A stretch of 14,639 bases of DNA from assembly GCA_038222915.1 (NCBI GenBank), contig JBBRHH010000087.1, positions 1-14,639 on the forward strand, in the 5' to 3' direction. The position numbers and the translations under genes are program-made. This DNA is from JBBRHH01 sp038222915 (lineage in GTDB: Bacteria; Planctomycetota; Phycisphaerae; Tepidisphaerales; Tepidisphaeraceae). Of this stretch, positions 7,457-14,639 are shown piece by piece. The notes below the pieces were generated by a model. That model had not been told where the DNA came from. It made no database searches and saw nothing but the letters and a program-made list of their open reading frames with translations. The number at the start of each line of letters is the position of its first letter. Position 1 is the first letter of the stretch.

Positions 7457-8491
7457 TTATGCGACGACCTTGAGTAACTGTTCGACGATCTGGTGCGAAT
7501 CAACGCCTTCGGCCTCGGCGGCGAAGTTGCGGAGAATGCGGTGGCCGAGAACCGCCTGGGCCACCCCGGCGACGTCCTCAACGGTCACTTCATTGCGACC
7601 GTCCAGAACGGCAGCCGCCTTTGCACCAACGACGAGGTTCTGACTGGCTCGCGGGCTGGCTCCGTACGTGACCCACTTCTTGATGAAGTCCGGAACGCCT
7701 GCTTCGGAACTGCGGGTTGAACGAACCAGCCGCAGGATGAAGTCGACCACCTTCTCGTTGATGCGCACTTTTCGCACGAGTTGCTGGAGGGCGAGGATCT
7801 CGTCCTGTTGCAGGACTGCTTTGATGTCGGGCTGATAGCCGGAGGTGGTAAGGGCGAGAATGTGCTTCTCCTCGGCCTCCGTCGGATAGCCGACGTTGAT
7901 CTGAAACATGAATCGATCGAGCTGCGCCTCGGGAAGTGGGTAGGTGCCTTCCTGCTCGATGGGATTCTGGGTCGCGAGTACGAAAAACGGCGCTTGCAGA
8001 TCGCGCCGGACGCCGCCGACCGTAACCTGCCGTTCCTGCATCGACTCAAGCAAAGCGGCCTGTGTTTTGGGCGGCGTGCGGTTGATTTCGTCGGCGAGGA
8101 GGAAGTTGGTGAAGAGCGGTCCTTCGAGGAATCGGAAGGTGCGCTCGCCAGTTGCCTTGTCCTCCTGGATCACTTCCGAGCCGGTGATATCGGAGGGCAT
8201 GAGATCGGGAGTGAACTGCACGCGGCGAAACTTGAGCGACAGGCTGCCGGCGAGAGTGCGGACGAGGAGTGTTTTGCCGAGTCCCGGCACGCCCATGAGG
8301 AGGCAATGACCCTGGCCGAAGAGGCCGATGAGGGTGAGGCGTACGACCTTGTCCATGCCGACCACGATCTTTCGCACTTCTCCCATGAGCCGATCGTGGG
8401 CATCCTTGAGATGGGTGATGCGCTCCATGTCGGCATCGCTCCACGGCTGGGGGTTGGTGAAGACGTTGAGTGTGTCCTGATAGCTGGTCAT
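7457..8491 (-). CDS. MoxR-family AAA+ ATPase, canonical copy
   Basis: 344 residues from the ATG at 8491, 4 bases after the stop of the other MoxR gene. All AAA+ motifs are intact: Walker A GVPGLGKT (67-74, K73), Walker B LLADEINR (D134, E135), sensor 1 in LATQNPIEQEG (N176), the EAQLDRF segment (188-194), and sensor 2 in GASPRASQ (R281). Length and motif spacing are normal for MoxR. MoxR ATPases form hexameric rings and use ATP to assemble, activate or insert cofactors into partner complexes, usually with a VWA protein such as the DUF58 product encoded just downstream. It is expected to be cytoplasmic. The chosen start follows a good AAAGGAG site; in-frame upstream codons lie inside the preceding gene and give non-homologous sequence. 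It is a tandem paralogue of the upstream MoxR and most likely the active motor of the pair. Confidence 0.96.
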   Translation of the reverse strand: MTSYQDTLNVFTNPQPWSDADMERITHLKDAHDRLMGEVRKIVVGMDKVVRLTLIGLFGQGHCLLMGVPGLGKTLLVRTLAGSLSLKFRRVQFTPDLMPSDITGSEVIQEDKATGERTFRFLEGPLFTNFLLADEINRTPPKTQAALLESMQERQVTVGGVRRDLQAPFFVLATQNPIEQEGTYPLPEAQLDRFMFQINVGYPTEAEEKHILALTTSGYQPDIKAVLQQDEILALQQLVRKVRINEKVVDFILRLVRSTRSSEAGVPDFIKKWVTYGASPRASQNLVVGAKAAAVLDGRNEVTVEDVAGVAQAVLGHRILRNFAAEAEGVDSHQIVEQLLKVVA

Positions 8492-8495
8492 TGAA

Positions 8496-9572
8496 CTACT
8501 GCTCCTTTGCGGATGTCTGATAGGCGCCCAGTTCGAGTAATTCACGGGTCCAGCGTGACGTGGCCGGCACGGATCGGCCCTGGGCATGGGCGATAAGCGC
8601 GGCGACGATCTGGTGTGCACCAGCGCCGTCGGCGGCGGCGCGGAAATCGATCTGGATGCGATGGGCAAGAACTGGCTCGGCCACCTCGATGATGTCCTGC
8701 CGGCTGACGTGCTGACGGCCACGCGCGAGCGCGAGAACTTTGCCGGCGAGGAGCATCGACTGGGCGGCCCGCGGCGATGCGCCCAGGCGAATGGATTTAC
8801 TGACCGCTGGCGCTGCATCAGGCTCGCCGGGACGGCTGGCGCGGACAATGGCGAGCGCGAAATCGCGCACGGAAGGGACCACCGGAACTTCGCGCGCCAA
8901 CCGTTGCATGGCAACCACGGTGGGCGGATCGGCAACACATTGGGGCGCGGCCTGCTCCTGGCAGGTGGTCTGTGCCAGGATGCGTTTCTCGTCATCGCCG
9001 CTCGGATAGGTCTGTTCGATCATCATCATGAACCGATCGACCTGTGCCTCGCCAAGATGGAACACGCCCTCGGTGTCCAGCGTGTTCTGAGTTGCGACCA
9101 GCACAAATGGGTTCGGAAGCGGGTGGGTTCGGCCGGCAACGGTGACCTGTCGCTCCTGCATGACTTCAAGCAGCGTATTCTGGGTGCGGGTGGGGCTGCG
9201 GTTGATTTCGTCGGCGAGCAGCAGGTTCGCGAAGACCGGTCCCTTGAAGAAGCGGAAATGGCGCTCGCCGGTGGCGGCGTTATGTTCGAGAACTTCTGCT
9301 CCGACGATGTCGGTGGGGAGCAGATCGGGCGTGAATTGAATGCGTTGATATTCCAGCCCCAGCACCTGCGCCAGCGTCTTGACGAGGAGCGTGCGCCCCA
9401 GCCCCGGCATGCCGCTGAGAAGAATATGACCGCCGGCAAAGACCGCCGCGAGGAGGTGCTCGACGGCGCGTTCCTGCCCGACCACGACGGCGGCAATCTC
9501 CTGCCGGGCGCGCTGGAAGGTTTCGCGGAATTCCTGGATGGTCATATCAGCGGGCACAAACGCTCCAATCAC
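8496..9572 (-). CDS. MoxR-family AAA+ ATPase, Walker A Lys-to-Arg variant
   Basis: 358 residues if the GTG at 9572 is used, which overlaps the TGA of the lipoprotein gene by 4 bases (GTGA). An ATG at 9545 would give 349 residues but has no clear ribosome site. The protein has the MoxR layout: Walker A region GMPGLGRT (54-61), Walker B LLADEINR (D121, E122), sensor 1 in VATQNTLDTEG (N163), EAQVDRF (175-181), and sensor 2 in GASPRAAQ (R268). The Walker A lysine is replaced by arginine (R60, codon CGC at 9395-9393). The stretch after sensor 1 also departs from the usual NPIEQEGTYPLPEAQ. Walker A Lys is normally needed for nucleotide binding and hydrolysis, so this copy may be weak or inactive in ATP turnover and act as a regulatory or structural subunit; this is inference. 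Its other catalytic residues are retained, so it is not a decayed pseudogene. It is cytoplasmic and encoded between a lipoprotein gene and the canonical MoxR. Confidence 0.94.
   Translation of the reverse strand: MIGAFVPADMTIQEFRETFQRARQEIAAVVVGQERAVEHLLAAVFAGGHILLSGMPGLGRTLLVKTLAQVLGLEYQRIQFTPDLLPTDIVGAEVLEHNAATGERHFRFFKGPVFANLLLADEINRSPTRTQNTLLEVMQERQVTVAGRTHPLPNPFVLVATQNTLDTEGVFHLGEAQVDRFMMMIEQTYPSGDDEKRILAQTTCQEQAAPQCVADPPTVVAMQRLAREVPVVPSVRDFALAIVRASRPGEPDAAPAVSKSIRLGASPRAAQSMLLAGKVLALARGRQHVSRQDIIEVAEPVLAHRIQIDFRAAADGAGAHQIVAALIAHAQGRSVPATSRWTRELLELGAYQTSAKEQ
8502..8508 (-). promoter_or_regulatory. Ribosome binding site of the canonical MoxR gene
   Basis: AAAGGAG on the minus strand, 10 bases before the ATG at 8491 and inside the last codons of the upstream MoxR gene. 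It is among the strongest Shine-Dalgarno sequences in the window and decides the start against long in-frame upstream extensions. Confidence 0.75.
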
Positions 9573-10588
9573 TGTTTCTTCTCAAACCCGATCTCTTCCC
9601 ATTTCGCCGGCACGTGCTTCTCTGGCGGGGCGGCCTGCCACTCGCTGAAGTCGAGCATCTTGCCGACGAAGAATTTGTCATAGAGCTGTCGAGATGGTTT
9701 GAAGCTGATGCTGGTGTTGCCGGTAAACCACATATGTCTTGAGCCGCGCGGCACGAAAACCGGCAGGGTCTGGTTGTTTTCCGCGTCCTTTGTCTGCGCG
9801 GCGATCGTGGCTGAACTGAACTGCCATCGCGCGAGGTCGAGCATCACTTCCTCGTTGGCGAGCATCGCGCCGCCGGTCTGGTCCATGTCTTTGTCGGTGA
9901 AGTTGATCAGGTCGATTGAGCTGGGCCTGGCGCGACGGTTGCGGAGGGTTAGGCCGGACGAGATCGGTGCGTAGGACTCGATGGTGAATCGAATCTGGAC
10001 ATCCTTGAGCATGTCACGGAAGAGCGGCGCCAAATCCCGATAGATCTGGTTGTCGAGCGGGGCCGGTCCGGGCGGTGGCGCAACGCCTTCGGGTAGATGG
10101 GCCTCCTCAACCGGCTTCTTCAGTTGCTCAAGGGAGATACACATTTCGCCGGCCTTGCCGCCAGCGTAAGCGCGGCTCTTGTAGAGCGGCTCCAACTTGA
10201 ACTTAACCATGCTGTTCCCGGCGAAGTCGGGATAAGCAAACCAGGGCGAGACGTATTGGAATTTGTTTACGTCGGCCACCTTGTAGACGACGACCGCTTC
10301 CTTCGAACCCCCCTCGGCATCGTGCAATTCATGGCTGACCAGCGTGACGCCTTCGCCCATGCGCTTCATACGATCGGTCGCAGCATCCTTGCTGAGCAGC
10401 TTGAGCAGTTCCTCCTTGCGATCGCCGGCGAGGTCGATGAGCTGGCGGGAGAAACGGACACGCTCGGTCATGGTGGCGGTGCCGTCCTCGCCGACAGAGA
10501 AGCGGATCTCCAATTGCAGGCAGCCGGTGAGAGCAGTCACGCACAGCAGCAGGAGGACAAACTTGAGGATGTGCCGGCAATTTTGCAT
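9569..10588 (-). CDS. Lipoprotein with an LppM-like N-terminal region, function unknown
   Basis: 339 residues from the ATG at 10588, 11 bases after the upstream stop, with GGGAAGG about 5 bases before the start. The N-terminus is a lipoprotein signal: a hydrophobic stretch at 10-19 and the lipobox LTGC ending at C23. The residue after the Cys is Leu, which would not give inner-membrane retention if the usual Asp+2 rule applies. Directly after the Cys, LQLEIRFSVGEDGTATMTE resembles the opening of LppM/DUF3153-type lipoproteins (recalled similarity, moderate at best). The middle (about 160-185) is Pro-rich (PPPGPAP) and the C-terminal part looks beta-rich with no membrane segment. It should be tethered to the membrane facing the periplasm or the outside. 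The last codons overlap the MoxR variant by 4 bases, so the lipoprotein is coupled to the ATPase module and is a candidate envelope partner or client. The function is not known. Confidence 0.85.
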   Translation of the reverse strand: MQNCRHILKFVLLLLCVTALTGCLQLEIRFSVGEDGTATMTERVRFSRQLIDLAGDRKEELLKLLSKDAATDRMKRMGEGVTLVSHELHDAEGGSKEAVVVYKVADVNKFQYVSPWFAYPDFAGNSMVKFKLEPLYKSRAYAGGKAGEMCISLEQLKKPVEEAHLPEGVAPPPGPAPLDNQIYRDLAPLFRDMLKDVQIRFTIESYAPISSGLTLRNRRARPSSIDLINFTDKDMDQTGGAMLANEEVMLDLARWQFSSATIAAQTKDAENNQTLPVFVPRGSRHMWFTGNTSISFKPSRQLYDKFFVGKMLDFSEWQAAPPEKHVPAKWEEIGFEKKQ

Positions 10589-10599
10589 GGATGCCTTCC

Positions 10600-11880
10600 C
10601 TATTCTGCTGCCTTTTGTCCGCGAACTACGCGCGCCGAGCCCCAGTCGGCAACATCGCCCAGATCACCGTTGCCTGCGTGGGTCACCTTCAGTGTCAGGC
10701 GCTTCACACCGGCGATGGGAACTACGATTTCGCGGGCTGTTGTGTCCGCGGCCTTAATGACCGGGCTTTCGTACAACTGCTTGCCATCGCCGATAACCGC
10801 AAACTGAACCGCGCCGCCTTCGGGCGCACTGCTGTCGAGGCCAATGGCGGAACGGAATTCCTGGTAATGGGCGTTCAAGTCGAAGGTGAGCTGCGAATCG
10901 GCGTGAACGCCGACGCCCCATGGATAACGACGGCCAGCAATGGAGAGAGCGGTGCCCTGGCAGGTGCGGTCCATTTGAAACGGTTGTGGCGGGGCGAGGA
11001 CGGTGCGCTCGGTTGATTCGGAGGGCGTCAATTGAGAGAGGTATTGCACCCGGCCGCCGAGCGTTTGCAGGAGGGCGATTTCGTTGAGGTCGACTTCGAT
11101 GGGCGAATCGGGCTTCCATGCCGGTCGAATTTCCCATTTTCGGAGATGGATTGCGGAAAGCTTGCCCTGAACAACACTGCCATCGCGGGCAGCGAGGAAG
11201 ACCTGCACCTCGCCGGTCCATGGCGCTTTGGGATCGCGGCCGGCATCGGCGAGGCGGATGCCCTTCACATAGTGGAGCGGAAACGATTTGACCTGAAGTA
11301 GCGCGTCAACGTCGAACAACAGTTCGGTTGGTTTGAGGCCCCGGACAACGCCGGGGTAGACGCCACCCTGCCGGTCGAGAACAGTGTCTTCGGACGCGCT
11401 GCGCTCGCCACGATCACTTTCCACCAGTTCCTCGGCCTTGCGCCCAGTGAAGCCGGAGAGCGGGAGTGCGATGAATCCTTTCAGATGACCCACGTCCAGG
11501 TCCTGTGGCCCGGCGATGGCGGTCTGAACCTTGAGGAGATCGCCCTGGTTGCCAAGAACCTGGCCGCGGAGCCGGCCGCCGTTCACGAAACGAAACTCCT
11601 GTGTGCCGGCCTGAACGAGCAGCGGATCGCGGCCCAGGAAGCGAATGGAGATGATGTCTTCGAGCGCTATCTCGGATTCCTGACCATTGGTCAGCAGAAC
11701 GGCGAGCTTGCCGTCGGCGGTGACGCGCTGGACGAGGCCCCAGGTTCGCGTGTTGTCGTGAAGCCAAATCTCCTCGCCGAAGGCACTGGGGATGGAGAAG
11801 AGCAGGCAGAGGAGGGCCCAGCAACCCGCTGTGACTGCGGATCTCAAACGTGTCCGGGCGATGGCGGTGAAGAGGTTCAT
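10600..11880 (-). CDS. Exported protein with SH3/Sm-like beta repeats and a C-terminal NPCBM domain
   Basis: 426 residues from the ATG at 11880, which overlaps the upstream TGA by 4 bases (ATGA). A long signal peptide has a charged start and a hydrophobic core at about 20-32, with probable cleavage after AFG (residue 35). Residues 40-83, 98-140, 170-212 and 231-275 look like four diverged repeats of one small beta unit: a Gly-rich turn, alternating hydrophobic strands, then a closing strand such as LEDIISIRF, LHYVKGIRL or LNEIALLQT. This suggests SH3- or Sm-like barrels (my reading; no profile search run). The C-terminus at about 285-420 matches the NPCBM/NEW2 type (RRYPWGVGVHADSQLTFDL, then FAVIGDGKQLYES and LTLKVTHAGNGD). 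NPCBM domains are putative carbohydrate-binding modules first described beside glycoside hydrolases. No catalytic domain is present, so it is likely a binding or scaffold protein in the envelope. An alternative is a polysaccharide sensor. Confidence 0.87.
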   Translation of the reverse strand: MNLFTAIARTRLRSAVTAGCWALLCLLFSIPSAFGEEIWLHDNTRTWGLVQRVTADGKLAVLLTNGQESEIALEDIISIRFLGRDPLLVQAGTQEFRFVNGGRLRGQVLGNQGDLLKVQTAIAGPQDLDVGHLKGFIALPLSGFTGRKAEELVESDRGERSASEDTVLDRQGGVYPGVVRGLKPTELLFDVDALLQVKSFPLHYVKGIRLADAGRDPKAPWTGEVQVFLAARDGSVVQGKLSAIHLRKWEIRPAWKPDSPIEVDLNEIALLQTLGGRVQYLSQLTPSESTERTVLAPPQPFQMDRTCQGTALSIAGRRYPWGVGVHADSQLTFDLNAHYQEFRSAIGLDSSAPEGGAVQFAVIGDGKQLYESPVIKAADTTAREIVVPIAGVKRLTLKVTHAGNGDLGDVADWGSARVVRGQKAAE

Positions 11881-14639
11881 TCTTTCTTGTCCTCCGCGAG
11901 GAACGAAGCGTAATAGGCGGCGAGCAGATCACGGTACTTCGGAGGAAACTCCTTGCCCAGAGAACGGAGCATGATCTCGCGGACTTCGGGCGGCAGCTTC
12001 TTGTCGGCCTGAAGCTGGGCGCGGAGGGCTTCTGGGGTGCGCAGCTTCTGCCATTCTTCCAGCGTGAGTGTTTTGGGCTGCGTCGTGGGAGCGGTTGTCG
12101 CGACCATGGCTTTTTCCCGCTCGCCAAGGAGATCCTTCAGGCTCCGGAGAACCTGGGCGGCCGACTCGGCGGCCTCGTTGAGCGACGTGTGAAGGGCAGC
12201 GTCGCGGGTTGCGGCGTCGATTTCGTCGGCGGCCGTAGTGAGTTTCAGCGCGGCAAGCGCGCTCGCGCCCGTCTCACCCAGCTTCGCGGCGATTGCTCCG
12301 GAGAAGGTGGCGAGCTTTGGACCAAGGCCGTTCATCAGCGTCGAAGCGTGCCGCTGTGCGGCGGACGCCCGTGCGCGATTGGCCTTTTCCGTGGATTGTT
12401 CCAAGGGTTCCTTGCCGGGGAGTTTGGTGAAGCGGTCCAGCTTCCTAACGACATCGCGTTCAAGAAGCTGGAACTGGTTCAGATCGTCGAGAATCGTGAC
12501 GGCCTGGTCGAGATCTTTTCCGCGGATCAGATATTTGAGGTTGAACGCATCCGCGCCGCCCTGCCGCTGGTTTTCGTCGGCCGCCTCTTTCACGGCCTTC
12601 TGCAACGGAATGAATCGTCGTCGGATGTCATCGAGCGATTCCAGGGCGTCGGCCTGGATCTGTTGCGTCAGGGGCGAGAGCTGCCTTGCATCGATCAGCG
12701 TCTTGGCCTGGGTCAGCTCGATCTTTACTCCGTCGAGAATCTCCTTGACCGGAACGGCATTGGACTTCTGCGCCGCTTCGAGCGCCTGGTCGACCGCGTG
12801 CAATCCGGCGGCTTGTTTGCCAAGCAAGATTCCCTGTTTGAGCCGCACATAACGCGGCATTTCGGTTTCGGCACTGTTTTGCGCGAGGTAACGGATCCGG
12901 GCGAGCGCCGCATCATTGGCCTCCCACGCGGCGTTGATGGCAGCAGTGAGTGGATCAGCACCGAGCGACAGATTGCCGAGCAGATCTTCGCTGCTGACGG
13001 TGGCGCTTTCGGCCGGCTCGGTGGTGGCGGGGCTGGTGGTGGCGACGCCGTCGGTCTTGGGCTTGGGTTGGACCTCAATGATGTCGCTGGGTGTCATCGC
13101 GGCAGTGATCTGCTCCTCGGGATCGACTTTCTGACCGGCCTGGATGAGGCCGCCCCGGACGATGCTGAGAACATTCAGGGCGGACTTCTGGTTCTGGATG
13201 ATCTGGAACGATTGATTGTTTTCGATTTTGCCGGCCGCAAGTTTGAGGTTGTCGTTGACGCGCGTGTCGCGTAGGCCGCGATAGGCGGCCCGCAGCGGAT
13301 CGATGATCGTGCGACGCTTCTGCAACTCGGCGCGATAGACCTGGAATTCCAGTTCCTTTTCCAGCTCACCTTCGACATCAAAAAGCGTGCGCTGGCGCTT
13401 GCCCAGGGTCAGCAATTTATCCTGCACGTCGTTGGAAAGATCCTCCATTTCCCAGCCGATGGTCTTGGGAGCAATCTGCTCAGTCAGCACGAGCACCTCG
13501 CCCTGCTCCTCGTGAAGGAGAGTGGTGCGGATTAGCGTAGTCTGCAGATCGCGCCAGTCGAAAAGACGCTTGAGCAGCCGCTCGAGGCAGAGCACCGCGA
13601 GCTTCTGGTTGTCGCCGCATTTGGCGAGCGCGGCGGTGCGCAGTTCCTTCAGGCGCAGGGCGTCGGAATCCGTCCGCGGGCGCGCCTGATCGAGGGCCTG
13701 TACAATGGCGGGATGTTCCTTGCCGCTCACGCGGCGAAGCAGCTCGGTGATGACATTGAGACGGCCGGCCATGAAGTCGCGGGCCATATCGTTCTGTTCA
13801 TAACTCTGAACAAGCTCGTGCAGCCCGGCCTCCATGGCGGTGGCAGCACGAATTGCGGCCTCCTGCTTGTCCTTCAACTCCTGCCAGACGGGATCGTCTT
13901 CCTTCGCACTCCCCTTCTGAGCGAAGTCCGCGGCGAGCTTCCAGGCAGCGAATTGATTTTCCCAGGCCAGGCGCGCCTCCGCCTCGATCTGCTTGGCTTT
14001 CTCGAAAGTGTCAAAGTGAAATTCGCTGGGTTTGACCAGCTTGATCTGAAATTTGGGCGTTTCGGTAACGCCCCGGCCGGTGGGATTGACGTCGGTGACG
14101 CGGACAAAATACTGGAGCACGCCGCTTGGGGGCAGCGTCATCTTGCGAAGGTCCCAGGTGAAGCGTGCCTCCAGCATCTTGCCCTTGGGATTCAGCGGGC
14201 CGGTGACGCGGTCAGACAGCAATGCGGGGGCGGCGTCACCCAACTGAGTAAAGAACTCAACCGTCTTGAGCCTGAAGGCATCGCTGGCGCGAAGCGCCAC
14301 GGGCAGCGCCGCCTGCGGAGTGCAGGTCAGATTCTGCGCCGGAGAAAGCAGCTCAACCTCAGGCGGGTTATACGGCGTTACGCGAATTTCGTAGCGCTCA
14401 GGCTTGGCCTCACGAAAGCCATTCTTCTCGAACAGCGACACCGTGTAGGCCGCGTCGGCGGTCAGAATCATCGACTTTTCAAAGCTGGTTGGAGAGGTCA
14501 ACTGCAGATCTTCGGGCGGCTTGCCGTCGAACGTGATGGCCCCCTTGGTGAGCGGCATCGACGATTCGAAGACAACCCGCACCTTCGTCCCCTCCAGCCC
14601 AAAAAGCTGGCCGCCATCAAGCTGGCGGTTGGGGCGGCC
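11877..14639 (-). CDS. Large Ig-like/helical envelope protein, DUF4175-like, N-terminus outside window
   Basis: The frame is open from the right edge (GRPNRQLDGGQLFGLEGTKV) to the TGA at 11879-11877: 920 residues, 5'-truncated. The GTG at 14582 is not the start, because similar sequence continues upstream. Residues 1 to about 105 and 106 to about 205 look like two beta-sandwich domains (GLEGTKVRVVFESSMPLT; VTPYNPPEVELLSPAQN). The remaining 700 residues are strongly helical and charged (coiled-coil-like), interrupted by a Thr/Pro linker at about 524-549 (TTSPATTEP) and a second near the end (TTAPTTQP). The C-terminus carries PPEVREIMLRSLGKEFPPKY, then RDLLAAYY, a pattern I associate with large proteins in planctomycete MoxR/DUF58 operons. 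DUF4175-type proteins have N-terminal membrane helices followed by such domains; here that part would be off the window, and no membrane segment is in view. It is probably membrane-anchored with a large outward part. Family assignment is tentative; the gene itself is secure. Confidence 0.78.
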   Translation of the reverse strand, partial: GRPNRQLDGGQLFGLEGTKVRVVFESSMPLTKGAITFDGKPPEDLQLTSPTSFEKSMILTADAAYTVSLFEKNGFREAKPERYEIRVTPYNPPEVELLSPAQNLTCTPQAALPVALRASDAFRLKTVEFFTQLGDAAPALLSDRVTGPLNPKGKMLEARFTWDLRKMTLPPSGVLQYFVRVTDVNPTGRGVTETPKFQIKLVKPSEFHFDTFEKAKQIEAEARLAWENQFAAWKLAADFAQKGSAKEDDPVWQELKDKQEAAIRAATAMEAGLHELVQSYEQNDMARDFMAGRLNVITELLRRVSGKEHPAIVQALDQARPRTDSDALRLKELRTAALAKCGDNQKLAVLCLERLLKRLFDWRDLQTTLIRTTLLHEEQGEVLVLTEQIAPKTIGWEMEDLSNDVQDKLLTLGKRQRTLFDVEGELEKELEFQVYRAELQKRRTIIDPLRAAYRGLRDTRVNDNLKLAAGKIENNQSFQIIQNQKSALNVLSIVRGGLIQAGQKVDPEEQITAAMTPSDIIEVQPKPKTDGVATTSPATTEPAESATVSSEDLLGNLSLGADPLTAAINAAWEANDAALARIRYLAQNSAETEMPRYVRLKQGILLGKQAAGLHAVDQALEAAQKSNAVPVKEILDGVKIELTQAKTLIDARQLSPLTQQIQADALESLDDIRRRFIPLQKAVKEAADENQRQGGADAFNLKYLIRGKDLDQAVTILDDLNQFQLLERDVVRKLDRFTKLPGKEPLEQSTEKANRARASAAQRHASTLMNGLGPKLATFSGAIAAKLGETGASALAALKLTTAADEIDAATRDAALHTSLNEAAESAAQVLRSLKDLLGEREKAMVATTAPTTQPKTLTLEEWQKLRTPEALRAQLQADKKLPPEVREIMLRSLGKEFPPKYRDLLAAYYASFLAEDKKE

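Larger units (their letters stand above)
1370..14639 (-). other. Putative seven-gene operon: envelope proteins plus MoxR/MoxR/DUF58 module
   Basis: Seven co-directional genes with junctions, in transcription order, of ATGA overlap, 11-base gap, GTGA overlap, 4-base gap, 10-base gap, ATGA overlap. There is no room for internal terminators or promoters between them. The start lies beyond the right edge and the likely end is the hairpin near 1337-1370. The order is DUF4175-like, NPCBM, lipoprotein, MoxR variant, MoxR, DUF58, PA14-propeller. Cytoplasmic ATPase genes sit in the middle of genes for exported proteins, which suggests that the ATPase module serves or is regulated by the envelope proteins (inference). 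Confidence 0.85.

Noticed and set aside
8492..8995. Extension of the canonical MoxR by 168 residues upstream of 8491
   Set aside because: It lies inside the other MoxR gene, is not MoxR-like, and a strong AAAGGAG site marks the ATG at 8491.
8586..9683. Plus-strand open frame of 365 residues opposite the MoxR variant gene
   Set aside because: It is antisense to a gene with clear AAA+ motifs, shows no recognisable domain, and arises from GC-rich codon use in the true frame.
12189..13274. Plus-strand open frame of 361 residues opposite the DUF4175-like gene
   Set aside because: It is a shadow of the long helical frame, has no ribosome site or family motif, and its composition is the complement of Ala/Leu/Glu codons.
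1..14639. CRISPR array, tRNA or rRNA gene, insertion sequence or phage gene
   Set aside because: No direct repeat-spacer pattern, transposase motif, terminal inverted repeats or RNA gene signature was found on reading. Coding is nearly continuous.

Overview
The window looks like a chromosomal segment of a Planctomycetota bacterium, perhaps class Phycisphaerae. This is inferred from the high GC content, the PA14 plus PQQ-propeller and NPCBM proteins, Thr/Pro/Gln linkers such as ATTAPTTQP, and a MoxR/DUF58 block embedded among large exported proteins. No rRNA or marker gene is present, so the assignment is not proven. Every gene I can support is on the minus strand. The many long plus-strand reading frames are antisense shadows.

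Right to centre (14639 down to 1370): one tightly packed set of seven genes that reads as a single operon. In transcription order it contains: (1) the C-terminal 920 residues of a large Ig-like/helical protein resembling DUF4175-type proteins, with its N-terminus off the window; (2) an exported protein with four SH3/Sm-like beta repeats and a C-terminal NPCBM domain; (3) a lipoprotein; (4) a MoxR AAA+ ATPase with Arg in place of the Walker A Lys; (5) a canonical MoxR AAA+ ATPase; (6) a DUF58 protein with an intact VWA MIDAS; (7) a 1726-residue exported protein with a PA14 domain and two PQQ-type beta-propellers separated by a helical/TPR-like segment. Three junctions are 4-base ATGA or GTGA overlaps within the block, counting 1/2, 3/4 and 6/7; the other gaps are 4 to 11 bases. 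This implies coordinated expression and translational coupling.

Left (1369 to 1): a 225-base intergenic gap holds two inverted repeats and a plausible sigma-70-like promoter. It is followed by a separate gene for a SWIM zinc-finger protein that runs off the left edge. This protein belongs to the type often found beside a different MoxR/VWA gene set, so more AAA/VWA genes may lie just outside the window.

Working model (inference): the two MoxR ATPases and the DUF58 VWA protein form a cytoplasmic AAA+/adaptor chaperone module. The other four products (Ig/coiled-coil protein, NPCBM protein, lipoprotein, giant PA14-propeller protein) form its cell-envelope partner set or clients. The most unusual points are the paired intact and Walker-A-variant MoxR genes, and the start-stop overlap that ties the DUF58 gene to the giant double-propeller gene.
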